27,207 nt of DNA from an uncultured Fusobacterium sp. (GCA_900541465.1 UQJY01000018.1:1-27207); one strand, 5' to 3'; counted from the stretch's first letter, positions 15,982 through 26,920 are shown. Made by a program: numbers and translations. Notes: a model not told the origin generated them from the letters alone.

Positions 15982-17340
15982 ATGAATTTTTTCAGCAGTA
16001 TGGTGGATTACATTAACAGTATTATTTGGGGAAAGAACATAATAGTTGTTCTTTTAGTAGGAGCAGGAATATTTTTTACTTTGAGCATGAAATTTATGCA
16101 GATAAGGCTTTTAAAAGACATGGCAGGGCTTCTTATAAAAAATAATAAGGACAGTGAAAGAGGGATAAGCTCTTTTCAGGCTTTTTGTGTATCTACTGCA
16201 ACGAGGGTCGGAGCAGGAAATTTAGTAGGGGTTGTTGCAGCTCTTTCAGTAGGGGGAGCAGGTTCAGTATTTTGGATGTGGATAGTTGCAGTTTTTGGAG
16301 CAGCAACAGGATTTGTTGAGGCCACTCTTGCAATTCTTTTCAGAGAAAAAGATAAAAGAGGAGATTATGTGGGAGGAGCAGCATATTATATTCAAAAAGG
16401 TCTTGGTTCAAAATGGAATATTAATATGAGATGGCTTGGTATAATTTTTGTTTTCTTTGCAATGATATGCTGGGGAGGAGTTCTTCAAGTTATATCAAAT
16501 TCTGTGACAGAATCTTTTCATGTAGCTTTTGGAATAGATGTAAAAATTATGTCAGGTATCTTAGCTTTTTTTGCTGCGATAGTAATTTTTGGAAGAAAAG
16601 ATAAAATAGTAAAAGTTTTAGAAAAAATGGTGCCTTTTATGGCATTTGCATATCTTATTCTTGTAGCATTTATTCTTGTAAAAAATATTACAGTGATTCC
16701 AGATGTATTTAAAAGAATTTTTGAAGAAGCTTTTGGAATAAGACAGGCAGTAGGGGGAAGTTTTGGTGCAGTTGTTATGGAAGGAGTAAAAAGAGGGCTG
16801 TTTTCAAATGAAGCAGGAACAGGTTCAGCTCCAAGTGCAGCGGCAGCAGCAGAAGTAAATCACCCTGCAAAACAGGGGCTTATTCAGGCATTAGGAGTTT
16901 ATGTTGATACTCTTGTAATATGTACAGCAACAGCTTTGGTTGTTCTTGTAACAAAAGAAAGTGTGATTGAAGGATTGGGAGGAATGAAACTTCTTCAGGA
17001 AGCATTCAGATATCACGTAGGTGACTGGGGAGTTATATTTATAGCCTGTGTGCTTTTCCTTTTTGCTTTTAGTACGGCACTTGGAATTACTTATTATGCA
17101 AAGCCGAATTTAATTTTTATAGCTGACAAAGACTGGCTTCAGACAGCATTTAAAATATTTGCCTGCTGTATGCTTTTTTATGGTGGAATGAAACAGGCAT
17201 TTTTAGTGTGGGCTCTTGCAGATTTAGGTCTTGGCCTTATGGCTATAGTGAATATTTTTGCAATAATTCCGCTTCGTAAATATGCTTTTAATTCATTAAA
17301 AGATTATGAGAAAAAGTTAAAAGAAGAGAGAAATTTATAA
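15982..17340 (+). CDS. Alanine/glycine:cation symporter (AGCS family)
   Basis: This 452-residue inner-membrane protein has about ten hydrophobic helices and the signatures of the AGCS family: GISSFQAFCVSTATRVGAGNLVGVVAALSVGGAGSVFWMW near the N-terminus and RGLFSNEAGTGSAPSAAAAAEV in the middle. Members bring in alanine, glycine or related small amino acids with sodium or protons. Ribosome site AGGAGGAG lies just upstream, and the gene has its own promoter. No terminator lies between its stop codon and the next promoter at 17369. Read-through would meet the hairpin at 17462-17488. Confidence 0.95.
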   Translation: MNFFSSMVDYINSIIWGKNIIVVLLVGAGIFFTLSMKFMQIRLLKDMAGLLIKNNKDSERGISSFQAFCVSTATRVGAGNLVGVVAALSVGGAGSVFWMWIVAVFGAATGFVEATLAILFREKDKRGDYVGGAAYYIQKGLGSKWNINMRWLGIIFVFFAMICWGGVLQVISNSVTESFHVAFGIDVKIMSGILAFFAAIVIFGRKDKIVKVLEKMVPFMAFAYLILVAFILVKNITVIPDVFKRIFEEAFGIRQAVGGSFGAVVMEGVKRGLFSNEAGTGSAPSAAAAAEVNHPAKQGLIQALGVYVDTLVICTATALVVLVTKESVIEGLGGMKLLQEAFRYHVGDWGVIFIACVLFLFAFSTALGITYYAKPNLIFIADKDWLQTAFKIFACCMLFYGGMKQAFLVWALADLGLGLMAIVNIFAIIPLRKYAFNSLKDYEKKLKEERNL

Positions 17341-17368
17341 AAAGAATATAAAATAAATAAAAAAACCT

Positions 17369-17397
17369 TTGACATATTCTGCAAGATTTCCTATAAT
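17369..17397 (+). promoter_or_regulatory. Perfect consensus sigma-70 promoter for the DAACS gene
   Basis: TTGACA (17369-17374) and TATAAT (17392-17397), both exact consensus hexamers, are 17 bases apart. Such a strong promoter in front of a transporter gene suggests that control happens afterwards, at the leader hairpins downstream. Confidence 0.88.
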
Positions 17398-17403
17398 CAT
17401 TAA

Positions 17404-17500
17404 AGGAAAAAATTTTGGCATTGTCAGAAAGTCAATAAGGAAATGACAAAAATTTATTTATCCCTATTTATCTTTCTGATAAGTAGGGCTTTTTTTATAT
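17404..17500 (+). promoter_or_regulatory. Structured leader with intrinsic terminator (candidate attenuator)
   Basis: CCCTATTTATC (17462-17472) pairs fully (one G-T) with GATAAGTAGGG (17478-17488) around TTTCT and is followed by CTTTTTTTAT, a complete intrinsic terminator. It sits between the perfect promoter and the ribosome site GGAGG at 17505. Upstream, AAATTT/TTGTCA (17410-17426) can pair with TGACAA/AAATTT (17444-17455) with a 5-base bulge. AATAAGG (17434-17440) could pair with CCCTATT of the terminator (6 of 7 bases), a possible antiterminator. The sensed signal is unknown, and the layout does not match any riboswitch class I recognise. Confidence 0.6.
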
Positions 17501-17514
17501 TAATGGAGGTAGAA

Positions 17515-18846
17515 ATGGTAAAAGGTAAAAACACACTTGCGGTAAAAATGACAATCGCACTTGTGGCAGGGATTGCAGCAGGATTTTTATGTATACTTTT
17601 GAGAGAAAATGTGGGAGCTCAAAGTGAAACTTGGAAAATGATAAATAAATTTTTATTCCAAGATATTTCAGCAAAAGGTGCTGAAAAAGCAGTTGGTATT
17701 TTTTACATAATCGGACAGCTTTTCATAAATTCACTTCAGCTTATAATTATTCCAATGGTATTTACATCAATAACTCTTGCAATGTGTCATATAAGCGACT
17801 CTAAAAAACTTGGACGTATCTCTTATAAGACTTTAGGATTTTTCTTTGTATCATCTGTAATTGCTCTTATCCTTGCAGGAATAGTTGGAATGGCAGTAAA
17901 AGCATCGGGAGCTTTTAACATAGATATTCAATCTTCTGTAAATGTTGTATCAGGAAAATCTGGAAGCAACCCGTTATTAGTTTTAGTAAGTGTTGTGCCA
18001 AATAATATCTTTGCAGCATTTTCAAATAACGGCGGAGTTTTGGCAACAGTATTTTTAGCAGTTTCAACAGGACTTTGTATCAACTTCCTTGGAGATAAAG
18101 TAAAATATTTAAAACCTGTTTTACAAGAAATAAATGATATAGTAATAACATTCTTAACATTTGTAATTAATAAATTTGGGCCTGTTGCAATTTTCGTTCT
18201 TCTTACAAGAACTTTTGCATCTTATGGAATAGAACATTTAAAACCGGCTCTTGTTTACATGGGAGTTACAACTGTTACTCTTCTGGTATTCTTAACATTT
18301 GGATATGCTTTCTTAATAGTTGCTTCAACTCGTTTAGATCCATTCCCATTTGTGAGAAAAGCAGCAAAAGTAGCACTTTTTGGATTCTCAACTTCATCAA
18401 GTGCAGCAACACTTCCATTAAATAAAAAGACAACAGTTGAAGAACTTGGAGTTCACGACGATATAGCTTCTTTCGTTCTTCCTTTAGGAATGACAACAAA
18501 TATGAACGGTACAGCAATAATGCAGGTTATAGCTTCTGTGTTTGTGGCAACAACAGCTGGATACGATATAGGAATTGCAAATATTTTTGTTATAGGTGTT
18601 CTTGCTCTTGTGGCATCAGTTGGAACACCGGCAGCACCTGGAGCTGGAGCAATAGTATTATTCACAATCCTTTCAGGGCTTGGATATACAAACGATTCTG
18701 CAATTCTTGCATATTCTCTAATACTTGCAATCAATAGACCTATTGAAATGCTTGTTACTTCTTTAAATGTAATTGGAGACAGTGCTGCAAGTATTTATGT
18801 TGCAAAAGCAGAAAATATGTTAGACCATGAAGTATATCACAAATAA
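17515..18846 (+). CDS. Dicarboxylate/amino acid:cation symporter (DAACS family)
   Basis: This is a glutamate-transporter-fold protein with eight membrane helices and two re-entrant hairpins. STSSSAATLPLNKKTTVEEL marks hairpin 1, PLGMTTNMNGTAIMQ the helix 7 motif, and ASVGTPAAPGAGAIVLFTIL hairpin 2. The substrate site differs from glutamate carriers: at the place of GltPh Arg397 it has Val414 (EMLVTSLNVIGD), and NMDGT is changed to NMNGT (Asn331). A neutral rather than acidic substrate is likely. I start at ATG 17515 (443 aa) behind GGAGG 17505-17509. The longer frame from 17443 would read through the leader terminator hairpin and has no properly spaced ribosome site. Confidence 0.93.
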   Translation: MVKGKNTLAVKMTIALVAGIAAGFLCILLRENVGAQSETWKMINKFLFQDISAKGAEKAVGIFYIIGQLFINSLQLIIIPMVFTSITLAMCHISDSKKLGRISYKTLGFFFVSSVIALILAGIVGMAVKASGAFNIDIQSSVNVVSGKSGSNPLLVLVSVVPNNIFAAFSNNGGVLATVFLAVSTGLCINFLGDKVKYLKPVLQEINDIVITFLTFVINKFGPVAIFVLLTRTFASYGIEHLKPALVYMGVTTVTLLVFLTFGYAFLIVASTRLDPFPFVRKAAKVALFGFSTSSSAATLPLNKKTTVEELGVHDDIASFVLPLGMTTNMNGTAIMQVIASVFVATTAGYDIGIANIFVIGVLALVASVGTPAAPGAGAIVLFTILSGLGYTNDSAILAYSLILAINRPIEMLVTSLNVIGDSAASIYVAKAENMLDHEVYHK

Positions 18847-18869
18847 TAAAAATTAATATTATAAAATAG

Positions 18870-18908
18870 AAAAGGAACAGTACAATTTCTGCTGTTCCTT
18901 TTGTTTTA
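18870..18908. terminator. Bidirectional intrinsic terminator
   Basis: AAAAGGAACAG (18870-18880) pairs perfectly with CTGTTCCTTTT (18892-18902) around an 11-base loop, followed by GTTTT. The left arm begins with A's, so it also works for the convergent ArsC-like gene ending at 18920. Confidence 0.88.
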
Positions 18909-18919
18909 AAAATATTTAA

Positions 18920-19279
18920 TTATTTTCTAAAATATTCAGCCCATTTTTCAGCTTTAAATCCGATAAGGACAGTATCATCTGTTACAAGCAGAGGTCTTTT
19001 TACAAGCATTCCGTTTGTTGATAGAAGTGTAAGAAGATTATCTTCACTTTCAGATGCCACTTTTTCTTTTAAGTTCATTTCACGATACAAAATTCCACTT
19101 GTATTAAAAAATTTTTTTACAGGTTCGCCACTCATAGAAAGCCATTTTTTTAATTCTTCTTTATTAGGATTATTTTCAACAATGTGTCTTGAATCAAATT
19201 CTATATTATTTTCTTCCATCCATTTTTTAGCTTTCTGGCATGTAGAGCATTTAGGATAGTTTACAAATAAAGGTTTCAT
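18920..19279 (-). CDS. ArsC/Spx-family thioredoxin-fold protein
   Basis: This small cytoplasmic protein of 119 residues starts MKPLFVNYPKCSTCQKAKKWMEE, with a CxxC pair (C11, C14) like Spx and the YffB/ArsC group. A C-terminal MLVKRPLLVTDDTVLIGFKAEKW segment carries the family's conserved Arg-Pro. Spx binds RNA polymerase; arsenate reductases of this family reduce arsenate with glutaredoxin. Sequence alone does not decide between them, and no ars genes lie next to it. A strong ribosome site (GAGGAGG on the minus strand) precedes the ATG. It is transcribed alone. Confidence 0.9.
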   Translation of the reverse strand: MKPLFVNYPKCSTCQKAKKWMEENNIEFDSRHIVENNPNKEELKKWLSMSGEPVKKFFNTSGILYREMNLKEKVASESEDNLLTLLSTNGMLVKRPLLVTDDTVLIGFKAEKWAEYFRK

Positions 19280-19308
19280 ATTATTTCCTCCTCAGAGTTT
19301 TTATTTTT

Positions 19309-19337
19309 AGTCTAGCAAAAATATATGATAAATACAA
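19309..19337 (-). promoter_or_regulatory. Promoter for the ArsC/Spx-like gene
   Basis: On the minus strand TTGTAT (19337-19332) and TAGACT (19314-19309) are 17 bases apart, ending about 30 bases before the ATG at 19279. Confidence 0.5.
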
Positions 19338-19359
19338 GATTACTTAAAATAAAAATATA

Positions 19360-19460
19360 TTTGGTAAAAATAAATGGTAAAAAATAAAAAATTTTTATTT
19401 TTTATTTTTATATAATATATATTAAATATTTATTTAAAAATAAAAAATTTGGTAAAAAAA
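19360..19460. repeat. A/T-only inverted repeat and GGTAAAAA repeats upstream of lacZ
   Basis: The 287-base space between the ArsC-like gene and lacZ is almost pure A/T. AAAAATAAAAAAT (19380-19392) and ATTTTTTATTTTT (19397-19409) form a perfect 13-bp inverted repeat. The motif GGTAAAAA occurs at 19363, 19376 and 19451, and TTTGGTAAAAA twice (19360, 19448). They precede the lacZ promoter and could be sites for the LacI-type regulator encoded at 24004-25050, or a hairpin. Low complexity makes chance likely for part of this. Confidence 0.45.
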
Positions 19461-19472
19461 TAAAAAAATAAA

Positions 19473-19501
19473 TTGATGAAAGAAAAATGATGATGTATAA
19501 T
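19473..19501 (+). promoter_or_regulatory. Promoter for lacZ and the sugar symporter
   Basis: TTGATG (19473-19478) and a perfect TATAAT (19496-19501) are 17 bases apart. The leader of about 60 bases carries AAGGAGG at 19555-19561 in front of ATG 19567. Confidence 0.7.
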
Positions 19502-19503
19502 GA

Positions 19504-22592
<3,089 letters not shown>

Positions 22593-22593
<1 letters not shown>

Positions 22594-23960
22594 TGGAACA
22601 GGCAGCAGAAAGAATATCAGCCAAAGAAAGATATTCCTTTGCATTTGGTGCATTGGGAAAAGATTTGGTTTATGGAATAACAGCAACATTTGCAATGATT
22701 TATTTTACAGATGTTTTAGGAGTAAGTGCTAGTTTTATTGGGATTGTATTCTTTGTGGCAAGATTTTGGGACGCTATAAATGACTTGATGTGTGGTGTGA
22801 TTGTTGACAATACTAAAAATAAATTTGGAAAATTCAGGACGTGGCTTGTTATTGGAACAGTTTCAAATGGAATTGTTTTAGCTCTTATGTTCACTGATTT
22901 TGGATTTACAGGAACAGCTTTGTATACATACGTTGCAGTGTCTTATGTTCTTTGGGGAATGACTTATACTCTTATGGATATTCCTTATTGGGCAATGATT
23001 CCAAACTTTTCAAAGGATAAAAAAGAACGTGAAAGAATATCAGTTCTTCCAAGAATATTTGCTTCTGTTGCAAACACTCTTATAATCGGTGGATTTGGAA
23101 TTCAGATTATAGATTTTTTAGGGGGAGGAAATACAGGGCTTGGATATTCAAGATTTGCTTATACAATTTCTGCTGTTTTCTTTGTGACAATAGCTGTTAC
23201 AGTAGCAAATGTAAAAACTCCAGATAAAGTTGCTGCACTTTCAACAGTACAGAATGAAGAAAAATTAACTTTCAAAAAAATGAAAGATTTAATAAAGAAA
23301 AATGATCAGTTTTTAGTTACAATAGGAGTGAGTTTAACTTACAATGTTTCAATGTCTTTAATGTTTACTGTGGCTGTTTATTATTTCCTATATGCCTGCG
23401 GAAGCAAAGGAATGTTTGGGGTATTTATGTCATTTGCAAGTCTGGCGGAAGTTGCAGGGCTATTCCTGTTTCCTAAAATGGCAGCTGTTACAACAAGAAA
23501 GAAAATATACTTCTATTCAGCAGTTGTTCAGATAGTAGGTTTTGCTGTACTTCTAGTAACAGGAGTTTTCTATCCTCAAAATAGTATCATGACAGCACTT
23601 TCAGGAGCATTAATAAAATTTGGAGCAGGAGTTCTCCTTGGAATAATAACTGTTACTCTTGCAGATGTTGTTGACTATGGAGAATATAAATTAAAAAAAC
23701 GTAGTGAAACAATAATATTTTCGGCTCAGACTCTGCTTACAAAATTTACAGGAGCATTGGGAGCTTTACTTGTGGGATTTGTTTTAGATTTAACAGGATA
23801 TGTCCCTAATGCTGTACAGGGAGCAGAAACTATATTTGTACTTCGTTTGATAATGTGTGTAATTCCTATGATATTTATAGCTGCGAGCTATATGATATAT
23901 AAAAATAAATATATTCTTACACAGGAATATATGGCTAAAATTTATTGTCACCTAAGTTAA
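22593..23960 (+). CDS. GPH-family sugar:cation symporter (MelB/LacS-like), probable lactose permease
   Basis: This 455-residue transporter has 12 predicted membrane segments and the glycoside-pentoside-hexuronide family hallmarks: FWDAINDLMCGVIVDNTKNKFGKFRTWL in helix 2 and the following loop, and ADVVDYGEYKLKKRSETIIFSAQTLLTKFTGALG in the second half. Relatives import melibiose, lactose or other galactosides with sodium or protons. It lacks the C-terminal IIA domain of Streptococcus LacS. The ATG overlaps the lacZ stop (TAATG) and the ribosome site lies inside the end of lacZ. Lactose or another beta-galactoside is the natural guess from this pairing. Confidence 0.93.
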
Positions 23961-23974
23961 AATGAATATACCTA

Positions 23975-24005
23975 AAAAAAGAACTGCATGAAGCGGTTCT
24001 TTTTT
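23975..24005. terminator. Bidirectional intrinsic terminator between symporter and regulator genes
   Basis: AAAAAAGAACTGC (23975-23987) pairs with GCGGTTCTTTTTT (23993-24005, one G-T) around ATGAA. A's on one side and T's on the other allow termination from both convergent genes. It touches the stop codon of the LacI-family gene. Confidence 0.9.
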
Positions 24006-25050
24006 ATGATTTATTTATTTTTTTTACACTTTCTTTTTCTGTGATATATGGGAAAGTAAGAATCTGTATAGGATAAAATGATTTAGTATTTGCCTGCTTT
24101 ATTGCAAGTTCCACAGCAGTGTGAGCCATAAATCCGCTGTCTATACTTATACTGGAAAGAGGTGGATTTATAAAAGTTGAGAAAACAGTGTTGTTATAAC
24201 TTAAAATACTTATATCCTCAGGAACTTTAATATTTTTTTCTTTTAAAGCATTTAATATTCCAACTGCAACACTTTCATTTACTGCCAGAAATACAGAGGG
24301 AAGATTTTTTATATTTTCATCTATAAAATTTTTAGTTTTTTCATAGGCACTTTCTGTTGAACGCTCGCATTCAAGAAGAAAACAAGACTCTGAAATATTT
24401 TTTTCTTTTGTATATTCTAAAAATGCAATTCTTTTTATTTCAGGTTCTAATTCCTTAAAAATATTTGGAGCTGTTTTAGGCCCTGCAAAGCATATGTTTT
24501 TATGGCCGCAGCTGTTTAAATAATCTATTCCCCGTTTTAATCCAAGCTGGAGGTCTGCAATAACACTGGAATAATTTCCGTCATGGGGAGCACAGTCAAG
24601 AAATACAATATTTTTTGTAATTTTTGTCATATCATTAATTTCCTTTAAAGAGAAATGACCTATTGTAATAATTCCGTCAACTTTTTTATTTGGAAAAAAA
24701 TTATATTTTTCAGTTTTTATATCATATTGAATTTTTATAGTTTCAACTTTTTTATTGAAACATTCCTGTTCAACAAATCCTTTTAAATAAAGATAATAAG
24801 GATCTTGGATATGTTCTTGTATATTAGAGGGTTCAATAATTCCAAGACAACATCTGTGATACAGGGAAGCCTTGCTTTTTTGTTTAGTTTTTTTGCTCTG
24901 AAGAGTTTTATATCCAGAAGTTTTGGCTATTGTTTTTATTATATTTTTAGTTTCTTCGCTTGCTCTCAAAGTTTTGTCATTATTTAAAACTCTTGAAATA
25001 GTTGTTATGGAATATCCTGTTATTTCAGAGAGAGTTTTTAAAGTTACCAT
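24004..25050 (-). CDS. LacI/GalR-family transcriptional regulator of the lactose module
   Basis: The 348-residue protein starts MVTLKTLSEITGYSITTISRVLNNDKTLRASEETKNII, a LacI-type helix-turn-helix plus hinge helix resembling EbgR. A periplasmic-binding-protein-like sensor domain follows (CLGIIEPS..., VDGIITIGHF, NIVFLDCAP, GLKRGIDYLNSCGHKNICFAGP, PSVFLAVNESVAVGILNALKEKNIKVPEDISILSYNN). It probably represses lacZ and the symporter until a galactoside binds. ATG at 25050 is preferred because AGGAGGTAAAA lies just upstream on the minus strand; the longer frame to 25119 adds 23 lysine-rich residues without such a site. The gene is convergent with the operon it is thought to control. Confidence 0.93.
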   Translation of the reverse strand: MVTLKTLSEITGYSITTISRVLNNDKTLRASEETKNIIKTIAKTSGYKTLQSKKTKQKSKASLYHRCCLGIIEPSNIQEHIQDPYYLYLKGFVEQECFNKKVETIKIQYDIKTEKYNFFPNKKVDGIITIGHFSLKEINDMTKITKNIVFLDCAPHDGNYSSVIADLQLGLKRGIDYLNSCGHKNICFAGPKTAPNIFKELEPEIKRIAFLEYTKEKNISESCFLLECERSTESAYEKTKNFIDENIKNLPSVFLAVNESVAVGILNALKEKNIKVPEDISILSYNNTVFSTFINPPLSSISIDSGFMAHTAVELAIKQANTKSFYPIQILTFPYITEKESVKKINKS

Positions 25051-25109
25051 TTTTACCTCCTGGTTTTTAGAGAAGTTCTTTTTAAAATAATATTTCATTT
25101 GCTTTTTAT

Positions 25110-25138
25110 AGTGTAACAAAAATTAAGAGTAAATACAA
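25110..25138 (-). promoter_or_regulatory. Promoter for the LacI-family gene
   Basis: On the minus strand TTGTAT (25138-25133) and TACACT (25115-25110) are 17 bases apart. A second pair, TTTACT and TATAAA, shifted by a few bases, has the same spacing. Either would start transcription 45-55 bases before ATG 25050. Confidence 0.5.
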
Positions 25139-25187
25139 TGAAACTTTATTACAAAAAATAAAGAAAAGGTTTTAAAATAAAAGAATA

Positions 25188-25216
25188 TTGATAGAAAAAA
25201 CCTAGTATGATATACT
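25188..25216 (+). promoter_or_regulatory. Promoter for minC-minD
   Basis: TTGATA (25188-25193) and TATACT (25211-25216) are 17 bases apart, with transcription predicted near 25223 and GGGAG (25234-25238) as ribosome site. Confidence 0.65.
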
Positions 25217-25245
25217 AAAATTAAAAGAAAACAGGGAGCATGGAT

Positions 25246-25923
25246 ATGAAAGATGTAGTTACATTAAAAGTAAAAAGAGACAGATTGAAGATATATCTTG
25301 ATCCAGAGGCAGATTTTTTTCAAATAAAACAAAATTTATTGGATAAAATAACAGAAGTTAAAAATTTTGTTGGAAAAGTTAAGACAGCTGTTGAATTTGC
25401 TGAAAGAAATATTTCAGATGAAGAAGAAGATGAACTTCTTAATTTAATCAGAGAAAACAGTGAAATGGAAATTACTTATGTTTTTTCAAACGGAGAGACA
25501 GATCCTAAAATGAAAGCTGTGCTTAATTCCTTGAAAGGTGAAGGAAAGGTAAAATTCTATAAAGGAATTTTAAGATCGGGAAGCCTTTTAGAATATGATG
25601 GAAGTATTATAATATTTGGAGATGTAAATCCAGGAGGAATTGTAAAAGCAGGTGATTCTGTAATTGTTCTCGGACATTTAAACGGAACTGTATATGCTGG
25701 AACAGAGAGCGGAAAAGATGCTTTTATTGGTGCTTTGTATATGAATCCTATACAAATAAAAATAGGAGAATATATTGCAAGAAATCCAAATCCTCAAATG
25801 GAAAATAATAAAAAATCTAAGAAAGACAGTAAGTTTGAAATAGCTTATGTAAATGGGGAAAATATATTTATAGAAAATTATAATAAGGATATGCTGGAAG
25901 TTATGCTTGAAAATGACAGTTAG
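25246..25923 (+). CDS. minC: Septum site-determining protein MinC
   Basis: MinC blocks FtsZ ring assembly away from midcell and is brought to the membrane by MinD. The C-terminal half shows the beta-helix repeats of the MinC family (GSLLEYDGSIIIFGDVNPGGIVKAGDSVIVLGHLNGTVYAG), which dimerise and bind MinD. The N-terminal part (about 1-100) is the more variable FtsZ-inhibiting domain. I prefer ATG 25246 (225 aa), 7 bases behind GGGAG; the ATG at 25240 is only one base from that site. The stop codon overlaps the minD ribosome site (TAGGAGG), so the two genes are tightly coupled. Confidence 0.94.
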   Translation: MKDVVTLKVKRDRLKIYLDPEADFFQIKQNLLDKITEVKNFVGKVKTAVEFAERNISDEEEDELLNLIRENSEMEITYVFSNGETDPKMKAVLNSLKGEGKVKFYKGILRSGSLLEYDGSIIIFGDVNPGGIVKAGDSVIVLGHLNGTVYAGTESGKDAFIGALYMNPIQIKIGEYIARNPNPQMENNKKSKKDSKFEIAYVNGENIFIENYNKDMLEVMLENDS

Positions 25924-25935
25924 GAGGACGTGGTT

Positions 25936-26727
25936 ATGGGGAAAGTGTTAGTAGTAACATCAGGAAAAGGCGGTGTAGGAAAAACAACAACAAGTGCTAA
26001 CATAGGAACAGGACTGGCTCTTGAAGGTTACAAAGTGCTTCTTATAGATACAGATATAGGTCTTAGAAATCTTGATGTGGTTATGGGGCTTGAAAATAGA
26101 ATAGTTTATGACCTTATAGATGTTATTGAGGGAAGATGTAAGATAAAACAGGCTCTTATAAGAGATAAAAGAAATAAAAAACTTTGTCTTCTTCCTGCTG
26201 CTCAGACTAGAGAAAAGACAGATATAAATGAAGAGCAGATGAAAGAACTTATTGATGTTTTGAGAAATGATTTTGATTTTATAGTGATAGACTGTCCTGC
26301 AGGAATAGAACAGGGATTTAAAAATGCAATAGCTTCAGTTGATGAAGCAATAGTTGTAACAACTCCTGAGATTTCAGCTGTAAGAGATGCTGACAGAATA
26401 ATTGGTCTTTTGGAAGCAAATGAAATAAAAAATATAAAACTTATAGTAAACAGATTGAGAATAGAAATGGTTAAACAGGGAAATATGCTGAGTGTTCAGG
26501 ATATAGTTGATATTCTTGCAGTTGATGTTTTAGGTGTAATCCCAGATGATGAAAGCATTGTTATCTCAACTAATAAAGGAGAACCTCTTGTTTACAGAGG
26601 AAAATCTCTTGCTGCTGAAGCATTTAAAAATATCGTTCAAAGAATTTTGGATAAAGATATTCCATTCCTTGAGCTTGATACTAAAAAAAGCTTCATGTTG
26701 AAACTTAAAAATATCTTTGGAAATTAA
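25936..26727 (+). CDS. minD: Septum site-determining protein MinD (ParA-type ATPase)
   Basis: MinD is a membrane-binding ATPase that recruits MinC. The sequence MGKVLVVTSGKGGVGKTTTSANIG has the deviant Walker A motif (KGGVGKT, residues 11-17). DTDIGLRNLDVVMGLE and FDFIVIDCPAGIEQGF mark the switch and Walker B regions. The last residues (KKSFMLKLKNIFGN) form a plausible amphipathic membrane-targeting helix. I take ATG 25936 (263 aa), 8 bases behind TAGGAGG; a GTG at 25930 is too close to that site. No minE is found in the 425 bases between this gene and the tRNA. Confidence 0.97.
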   Translation: MGKVLVVTSGKGGVGKTTTSANIGTGLALEGYKVLLIDTDIGLRNLDVVMGLENRIVYDLIDVIEGRCKIKQALIRDKRNKKLCLLPAAQTREKTDINEEQMKELIDVLRNDFDFIVIDCPAGIEQGFKNAIASVDEAIVVTTPEISAVRDADRIIGLLEANEIKNIKLIVNRLRIEMVKQGNMLSVQDIVDILAVDVLGVIPDDESIVISTNKGEPLVYRGKSLAAEAFKNIVQRILDKDIPFLELDTKKSFMLKLKNIFGN

Positions 26728-26728
26728 A

Positions 26729-26920
26729 AAAATAAAAATCAAATAAAAATCAAATAAAATTTTCTTTAGGTAAAAATATCTGTTATTTATATTGCTCATT
26801 TCACTAAAAATGATAAACTCCTCACGTTGTTCGTCAGACATATCATTTTTTAGCGTTCAATTCGCTGCATAAATTAAACAGATATTTTTAATGCAGAAAA
26901 TTTTATTTTTGATTTTTTAA
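26729..26920. repeat. Long imperfect palindromic element (MITE- or REP-like)
   Basis: Nested complementary arms span about 190 bases. The outer arms are AAAAATCAAATAAAATTTTCT (26745-26765) against AGAAAATTTTATTTTTGATTTTT (26895-26917). A perfect 14-bp arm follows, TAAAAATATCTGTT (26771-26784) with AACAGATATTTTTA (26877-26890). The inner arm is CTAAAAATGATA (26804-26815) with TATCATTTTTTAG (26841-26853, one extra T). The centre (26816-26840, CTCCTCACGTTGTTCGTCAGACA) is richer in G and C and contains a small CTCACG/CGTCAG dyad. AGCG/CGCT (26852-26866) forms another. It is not a plain terminator. A dispersed non-coding mobile or repetitive element is the best reading. Confidence 0.7.

Noticed and set aside
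17404..17461. Glycine, T-box or lysine riboswitch ahead of the DAACS gene
   Set aside because: The leader is under 60 bases before the terminator and lacks the conserved cores I know for these classes, so only a generic attenuator is proposed.
17443..17514. N-terminal extension of the DAACS protein (24 hydrophobic residues from ATG 17443)
   Set aside because: The putative ribosome site is only one base from that ATG, the frame runs through the terminator hairpin, and a well-placed GGAGG serves ATG 17515. The hydrophobic look comes from the T-rich leader.
26566..26841. Minus-strand frame of 91 codons across the end of minD and the palindromic element
   Set aside because: It overlaps minD on the other strand and is composed of the complement of minD plus the repeat; no ribosome site or family resemblance.
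26729..26920. CRISPR array or insertion sequence with transposase
   Set aside because: No regularly spaced direct repeats and no transposase-like coding region are present.
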